Below are positions 15,160 to 19,128 of a stretch of 19,128 nt of DNA, in pieces. This stretch comes from Clostridiales bacterium. Its GTDB lineage: Bacteria; Bacillota_A; Clostridia; Peptostreptococcales; Anaerovoracaceae. The position numbers were made by a program, and so were the translations under genes. The stretch covers positions 1 to 19,128 of the forward strand of contig SVCR01000005.1 in the NCBI GenBank assembly GCA_015058265.1. Direction: 5' to 3'. The notes under the pieces were generated by a model that was given only the letters and a program-made list of their open reading frames with translations, had not been told where the DNA came from and ran no database searches. Position 1 is the stretch's first letter; each line of letters begins with the position of its first letter.

Positions 15160-15828
15160 ATGGCAGGAAGAAAGAATGAAATCAGTCAGAACAGGCGTGA
15201 GGCCATAGCATGGGCCGAAGACTGGGCTATCAGAAGAAGAAACCGCAAGATCATAACGGTTTTTGTGACCATAGCGGCTGTCATCGCTATTGCCATGATC
15301 ATAAATTTCATTGTCATTGCTTCGACAAGAATGACCTTTTCGTCTGAAGAGGAGATGCGCGCAGCACTTCAGGGAAGATACATCTTCGGCAAGTATGAAG
15401 ATATCGTAATAGAAGGAGATGATATCACGCTCACATACTTTGAGATCACTCATTACGATCTGGATTATGCCGAGGAATACGGATACAGTGAATATGATGA
15501 TTCCGTTTATGAGGATGTTGTCGAGGAGTGGGACTACAGACATGGTGTGATCAAATGCAAGTGGATGGAAGATATCACCGTAGACAAGGAAGGCCGCCTC
15601 AGGTATTACAACGAGGACTTTGAAAAAACGGATAAGCCAAAGCCTGTGCCGATCGACAAGTCTCTGCTGGACAAGAGCGACAATAAGACCGATGCAGATA
15701 CTGAGGGCGATGAGGGCATGAATGAAGAGGCTCTCGAGGAGCAGGAGGAAGTACAGGACAATCTCGATGCGACTCAGGAGAGCGCTCTGGAAGCAGGGAT
15801 ACTCGATGCTGTAGATGGAGAAGAATAG
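15160..15828 (+). CDS. Hypothetical single-pass membrane protein, coupled to lplA
   Basis: I do not recognise this 222-residue protein. A basic cytoplasmic N-terminus (residues 1-30, rich in Arg/Lys, including RRRNRK) precedes one hydrophobic span (about 31-55), so the rest should lie outside the membrane. The outer part has a compact segment starting SSEEEMRAALQGRYIFGKYEDIVIEGDDITLTY-like residues, then a Tyr/Asp/Glu-rich stretch, and ends in a strongly acidic, probably disordered tail (about 180-222). Its TAG stop (15826-15828) directly abuts the lplA ATG at 15829, implying translational coupling. The ribosome site is weak (GGGAG). No function is proposed; the positional link to lipoate ligase is the only clue. 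Confidence 0.7.
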   Translation: MAGRKNEISQNRREAIAWAEDWAIRRRNRKIITVFVTIAAVIAIAMIINFIVIASTRMTFSSEEEMRAALQGRYIFGKYEDIVIEGDDITLTYFEITHYDLDYAEEYGYSEYDDSVYEDVVEEWDYRHGVIKCKWMEDITVDKEGRLRYYNEDFEKTDKPKPVPIDKSLLDKSDNKTDADTEGDEGMNEEALEEQEEVQDNLDATQESALEAGILDAVDGEE

Positions 15829-16818
15829 ATGAAGCTCACTGTCATCAGAACTGATAATACAGATCCGTATGAAAATCTGGCCGCAGAAGAGCATCTGACA
15901 TTCAATGTCGAAGAGGATGAGGTCATTCTCTTCCTGTGGCAGAATGCGCATACAGTAGTTATCGGAAAGAATCAGAACCCGTGGAAGGAATGCAACGTTG
16001 AGCAGATCAAGGAAGACGGGGCATATCTCGCCCGCAGGATGTCAGGCGGGGGAGCTGTTTATCATGACATGGGCAATCTGAATTTCACTTTTGCCGCAAG
16101 AGACGGACTGTATGATATCTCACGGCAAACGGAGATCATCCTTCTGGCATGCAGGATGATGGGTATCCATGCGATGAAGACAGGCAGGAATGACCTGACT
16201 CTGGACGGAAAGAAATTCTCCGGGCATGCGTACTATTCTTCAGGCGGATATAATTATCATCACGGAACGATCATGATCGACGTTTCGTCTGAGGATCTGC
16301 CTAAGTATCTGGCGGTCTCGGCAGCCAAGCTGAGATCCAAGGGAGTGGATTCCGTAAGATCCCGAGTGGTCAATCTGCGTGAGCATCTGGAGAAAAAGAT
16401 GCCGGGTGCTTCAGTTGCGGAGATGGTGAGCGCGATGCAGGATGCTCTGGTAAGAGCAGCTGCAAGAGAATATGGCTGCAGCGCCGAAGAGCGTGAGCTG
16501 CCGGCAATACCGGAAGAGCTCTTCGAGAAATACAGATCAGAGGAATGGCGGCTCGGCACAAGGATCCCGTTCAGCAGGGAGCTGATACACAGGTTCGAAT
16601 GGGGAGAAGTCCAGATACTTCTGGAGATGAAGGGCGAATACATCAAGTCCTGCAAGGTGTATTCTGATTCTCTGGAGACCGAGATATTCCCGGTGCTCGA
16701 AGAGCTTCTCACAGGATGCAGATATGATGCGGCGGAGATCATGGCTCTGAAGGTGCCGCAGGGAGTATCGGCAACCTCCTATGAATTGTTGAAGTACATA
16801 GCTGCTTCTATAGACTAG
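15829..16818 (+). CDS. lplA: Lipoate-protein ligase A
   Basis: A 329-residue cytosolic enzyme that activates lipoate with ATP and attaches it to lipoyl-domain lysines such as that of GcvH. Signatures: NLAAEEHL (16-23), RRMSGGGAVYHDMGNLNF (69-86), GRNDLTLDGKKFSG (119-132) with the likely catalytic lysine K129, and HHGT (144-147). A C-terminal accessory domain (about 245-329) is present, so this is a complete single-protein ligase. It starts right at the stop of the upstream membrane-protein gene; GGAG at 15817-15820 lies 8 nt upstream. It precedes lpdA, with gcvPB beyond, which points to lipoylation of the glycine cleavage H protein or another 2-oxoacid complex. Confidence 0.95.
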   Translation: MKLTVIRTDNTDPYENLAAEEHLTFNVEEDEVILFLWQNAHTVVIGKNQNPWKECNVEQIKEDGAYLARRMSGGGAVYHDMGNLNFTFAARDGLYDISRQTEIILLACRMMGIHAMKTGRNDLTLDGKKFSGHAYYSSGGYNYHHGTIMIDVSSEDLPKYLAVSAAKLRSKGVDSVRSRVVNLREHLEKKMPGASVAEMVSAMQDALVRAAAREYGCSAEERELPAIPEELFEKYRSEEWRLGTRIPFSRELIHRFEWGEVQILLEMKGEYIKSCKVYSDSLETEIFPVLEELLTGCRYDAAEIMALKVPQGVSATSYELLKYIAASID

Positions 16819-16909
16819 ATATTTGATTCCGGCCGGAAGGCAGGGATCTTATATAAATATAGTAAAGTAAAACCCTATTGCTAATACTAAACAGGAAGGT
16901 AAAGTAATT

Positions 16910-18286
16910 ATGAGTGATTATCAGTATGATCTTCTCATCATCGGCGCAGGTCCCGGTGGTTATGAAGCAGCATTCTATGCACAGGAACTCGGAATGAAGA
17001 CAGCGGTAGCTGAATGTGACCGTGTCGGCGGAACATGTCTCAACCGCGGATGCATCCCGACCAAAGCTCTTATGCATTCATCCGATGTCTATCGCGATGC
17101 TGCACATGGCGCGGCGATTGGAGTTGAGGTAGAAGGACTCAAGGCCAATCGCGTAAGGATCGGCGAGAGAAAAGACGAAGTGCTTGATACTCTGAGGGGC
17201 GGAATATCAGGACTTCTCAAGAAAAAGAAAATAGATGTCCTCGAAGGACAGGCTGTTATCGTATCCGAGCACGAAGTAAAGATCGGTGACGAGGTCTTCA
17301 CAGCTGAGAATATCATGGTCGCTACAGGATCCATGCCATCCATGCCGCCTATTCCGGGTTCGGATCTGCCGGGCGTTATCGACAGCACAGAGCTGATCAA
17401 CATGGGCGGAGAAGAGATCCCTGAATTCGTCATCATCGGCGGCGGCGTCATAGGAATCGAATTCGCTACGATCTATGCTGACCTCGGCGATCATGTAACC
17501 ATTATCGAGGGAATGGACAGACTCCTGCCGCTTCTCGACAAGGAGATCGGCCGCAGCATCAAGATGACTCTCGAGAAGAAGGGCGCAGACGTACATGTAA
17601 GCTCCCCTGTTAAGAAGATCGAGAAGGACGGAGACAAGCTCGTCGTTACTCTTACGAACAAGAAGGGCGAAGAGATATCCGTCAAGGCTGACAAGGTCCT
17701 GATGTGCGTAGGCAGAAGACCTAATACAGCCGGCGTATTCAGTGAAGAGTTCCTTCAGAAGTATGAAGGAATCAAGGACGGCAAAGGCTTCATCATTGTT
17801 GACGATGAATACAAGACTGCATGCCCGAGCGTTTATGCTATCGGAGACTGCATCGGCGGCATCCAGCTCGCTCATACTGCAAGTGCAGAAGGCAGGAACG
17901 CTGTAGCGATGATGAACGGCAAATCTGCATCGATCAATATGGGAACCGTTCCGAGCTGCATCTACACAGATCCTGAGATCGCAGTTGTAGGCATGACCGC
18001 AGACGAAGCCAAAGCAGCAGGTATCGATGCTGTATCCAAGAAGTATCCTATGTCAGCTAACGGCAAGACCATCATAGCAGGACTTGACAGAGGCTTCGTA
18101 AAGCTGATCGCAAGAGCAGATGACCATAAGCTTATCGGTGCGCATCTTATGTGCGGAAGAGCATCCGACCTTATCGGTGAGCTGGCTGTAGCTATCGGAA
18201 GAGGAATGACTCTCGAAGAAGTAGCTAACATCATCCATCCGCATCCATCCTTCGCAGAAGCGATCATGGAGGCAGCAAGGCTGTAA
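16910..18286 (+). CDS. lpdA: Dihydrolipoamide dehydrogenase (E3 / L-protein)
   Basis: A 458-residue FAD- and NAD-dependent flavoprotein that reoxidises dihydrolipoyl groups in the glycine cleavage system or 2-oxoacid dehydrogenases. Visible: FAD-binding GAGPGG (12-17), the redox disulfide C43/C48 in GGTCLNRGCIPTKA, NAD-binding GGGVIGIEFA, the second FAD motif YAIGDC, and the C-terminal HPHPSFAEAIMEAA with the catalytic His-Glu pair. No lipoyl domain is fused at the N-terminus. The AGGAAGG ribosome site is upstream of the ATG at 16910. The 91-nt gap from lplA contains an AT-rich stretch (16851-16865) and a TTCCGGCCGGAA palindrome, but no clear promoter with both boxes. A strong terminator follows. 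Confidence 0.97.
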   Translation: MSDYQYDLLIIGAGPGGYEAAFYAQELGMKTAVAECDRVGGTCLNRGCIPTKALMHSSDVYRDAAHGAAIGVEVEGLKANRVRIGERKDEVLDTLRGGISGLLKKKKIDVLEGQAVIVSEHEVKIGDEVFTAENIMVATGSMPSMPPIPGSDLPGVIDSTELINMGGEEIPEFVIIGGGVIGIEFATIYADLGDHVTIIEGMDRLLPLLDKEIGRSIKMTLEKKGADVHVSSPVKKIEKDGDKLVVTLTNKKGEEISVKADKVLMCVGRRPNTAGVFSEEFLQKYEGIKDGKGFIIVDDEYKTACPSVYAIGDCIGGIQLAHTASAEGRNAVAMMNGKSASINMGTVPSCIYTDPEIAVVGMTADEAKAAGIDAVSKKYPMSANGKTIIAGLDRGFVKLIARADDHKLIGAHLMCGRASDLIGELAVAIGRGMTLEEVANIIHPHPSFAEAIMEAARL

Positions 18287-18304
18287 TTAACTGAAATGAA
18301 TGAA

Positions 18305-18344
18305 AACAGCGTGTACGCATATACTGCGTGCACGCTGTTTTTTT
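18305..18344. terminator. Bidirectional intrinsic terminator between lpdA and gcvPB
   Basis: AACAGCGTGTACGCA and TGCGTGCACGCTGTT form a 15-bp stem with one G-U pair around TATAC, followed by a run of T on the + strand. The - strand reads the same stem followed by TTTTC, so it can serve both convergent genes. It lies 18 nt after lpdA and 28 nt from the gcvPB stop. Confidence 0.93.
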
Positions 18345-18372
18345 AATCGTATTCAGAACAGAGTCTCTGATA

Positions 18373-19128
18373 TCAGAACTCGTATCTGAGATGAGGCTCT
18401 CTGGCAGCCTTGGTATCATCAAGTCTGAGTACCGGTGTTGTCTGCGGAGCCTGCTGTACGCTCTCCGGTGAATTGAAGATCATGTCATAGATCTCGCGGA
18501 ATGCCTGGATAGCAGCATCCAGAGTCTCCTTGGTCTCTGTCTCAGTAGGCTCGATCATCAGAGCTTCGTGAACGATCAGAGGGAAGTAGATTGTAGGTGG
18601 ATGGATGCCGTAGTCAAGGAGTGCCTTCGCAACGTCCAGAGCTGATACGTGAGTCTTACGATAGATCGGATCGAGACCGATTACGAACTCATGCATGCAA
18701 GTGGTATCGAATGCGATCGGATAGATATCCTTGAGTTTCTCCTGCATGTAGTTAGCGTTGAGTACAGCGTTCTCAGCAATAGTATGTACGTCCTTGCCCA
18801 TTGTCAGGAGGTATGCATATGCCTTGACCATTACGAGGAAGTTGCCGAAGAAGCCGGTCATGTTACCGATGGACTTCTCAGCTCTTACATACTTGCCGTC
18901 TTTGCATACAAGGCCAGGTGCGAATGGCGCCAGGAAATCTTTGTATGCGCATGGGCCGCTGCCAGGACCGCCGCCGCCGTGAGGAGTCGAGAATGTCTTG
19001 TGCAGGTTCATGTGGATTACGTCGAATCCGATATCTGCAGGACGGACGATTCCGATTACAGCGTTCAGGTTAGCTCCGTCATAGTAGCAGAGTCCGCCTG
19101 CTTCATGGACGAGTCTGGTGATCTCCAT
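18373..19128 (-). CDS. gcvPB: Glycine dehydrogenase (decarboxylating) subunit 2, 5' partial
   Basis: The C-terminal 251 residues of the P-protein beta subunit, cut by the right edge of the window; the full family length is about 480. The pyridoxal-phosphate lysine is in NLHKTFSTPHGGGGPGSGP, visible residue 44, the hallmark of GcvP. The C-terminus carries the normal FPLIVHEALMIEPTETE segment and the TTPVLRLDDTKAAREP tail. GcvPB works with GcvPA to decarboxylate glycine and pass the aminomethyl group to lipoyl-GcvH. The two-subunit form is typical of Bacillota and many other bacteria. The gene is convergent with lpdA, which supplies the E3 function, and next to lplA, which lipoylates H protein. 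Confidence 0.95.
   Translation of the reverse strand: MEITRLVHEAGGLCYYDGANLNAVIGIVRPADIGFDVIHMNLHKTFSTPHGGGGPGSGPCAYKDFLAPFAPGLVCKDGKYVRAEKSIGNMTGFFGNFLVMVKAYAYLLTMGKDVHTIAENAVLNANYMQEKLKDIYPIAFDTTCMHEFVIGLDPIYRKTHVSALDVAKALLDYGIHPPTIYFPLIVHEALMIEPTETETKETLDAAIQAFREIYDMIFNSPESVQQAPQTTPVLRLDDTKAAREPHLRYEF

Noticed and set aside
15055..15951. 298-codon open frame on the - strand
   Set aside because: It covers the hypothetical membrane-protein gene and both neighbours' ends in antisense; the + strand gene has a ribosome site, a membrane span and tight spacing to lplA, so the antisense frame is taken as a shadow.
16827..16838. TTCCGGCCGGAA palindrome upstream of lpdA
   Set aside because: A perfect 12-bp palindrome, but a few are expected by chance in 19 kb, and no clear promoter surrounds it.

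Overview
The window looks like a chromosomal segment of an anaerobic, low-to-mid GC Bacillota, most likely a clostridial lineage. This is an inference from gene content: GntP and AEC transporters, a C_GCAxxG_C_C protein, a DUF937 protein, a BdhA/YqhD-type alcohol dehydrogenase, a two-subunit glycine dehydrogenase (GcvPB) and strong Shine-Dalgarno sites. I see no rRNA, tRNA, CRISPR, transposase or phage genes. Coding density is high and nearly all genes are on the + strand; only the last one is on the - strand.

Region 1 (1-4477) is an acid-sugar catabolic operon: a DUF1537-type four-carbon acid sugar kinase (5' end outside the window), a PdxA2-type dehydrogenase, a GntP-family permease and a class II aldolase, closed by a strong terminator. 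A substrate such as D-threonate would be imported, phosphorylated and oxidised/decarboxylated to dihydroxyacetone phosphate, which the aldolase could use. The gap before the permease holds an unusually well-structured RNA candidate. An AEC-family transporter gene follows (4580-5533), probably on its own promoter.

Region 2 (5628-7191) is tyrS with a complete-looking attenuation leader: a near-consensus promoter, a 21-codon leader ORF with a good ribosome binding site and four Tyr codons among five consecutive codons, an antiterminator segment, and a perfect-stem intrinsic terminator just before tyrS. Bacillota tyrS genes are usually controlled by T-box riboswitches. A Tyr-codon leader peptide in that place is the most interesting item in the window.

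Region 3 (7271-13163) holds a divergent type IIA topoisomerase pair (ParE/ParC-like), then prmA and a C_GCAxxG_C_C protein gene, closely spaced and probably co-transcribed. A DUF937 gene with its own promoter and an iron-type alcohol dehydrogenase gene follow.

Region 4 (15160-19128) is lipoate related: an uncharacterised single-pass membrane protein whose stop codon abuts lplA, then lpdA, then a bidirectional terminator shared with the convergent, truncated gcvPB. LplA, Lpd and GcvPB fit together as lipoylation, E3 and P-protein functions for the glycine cleavage system.
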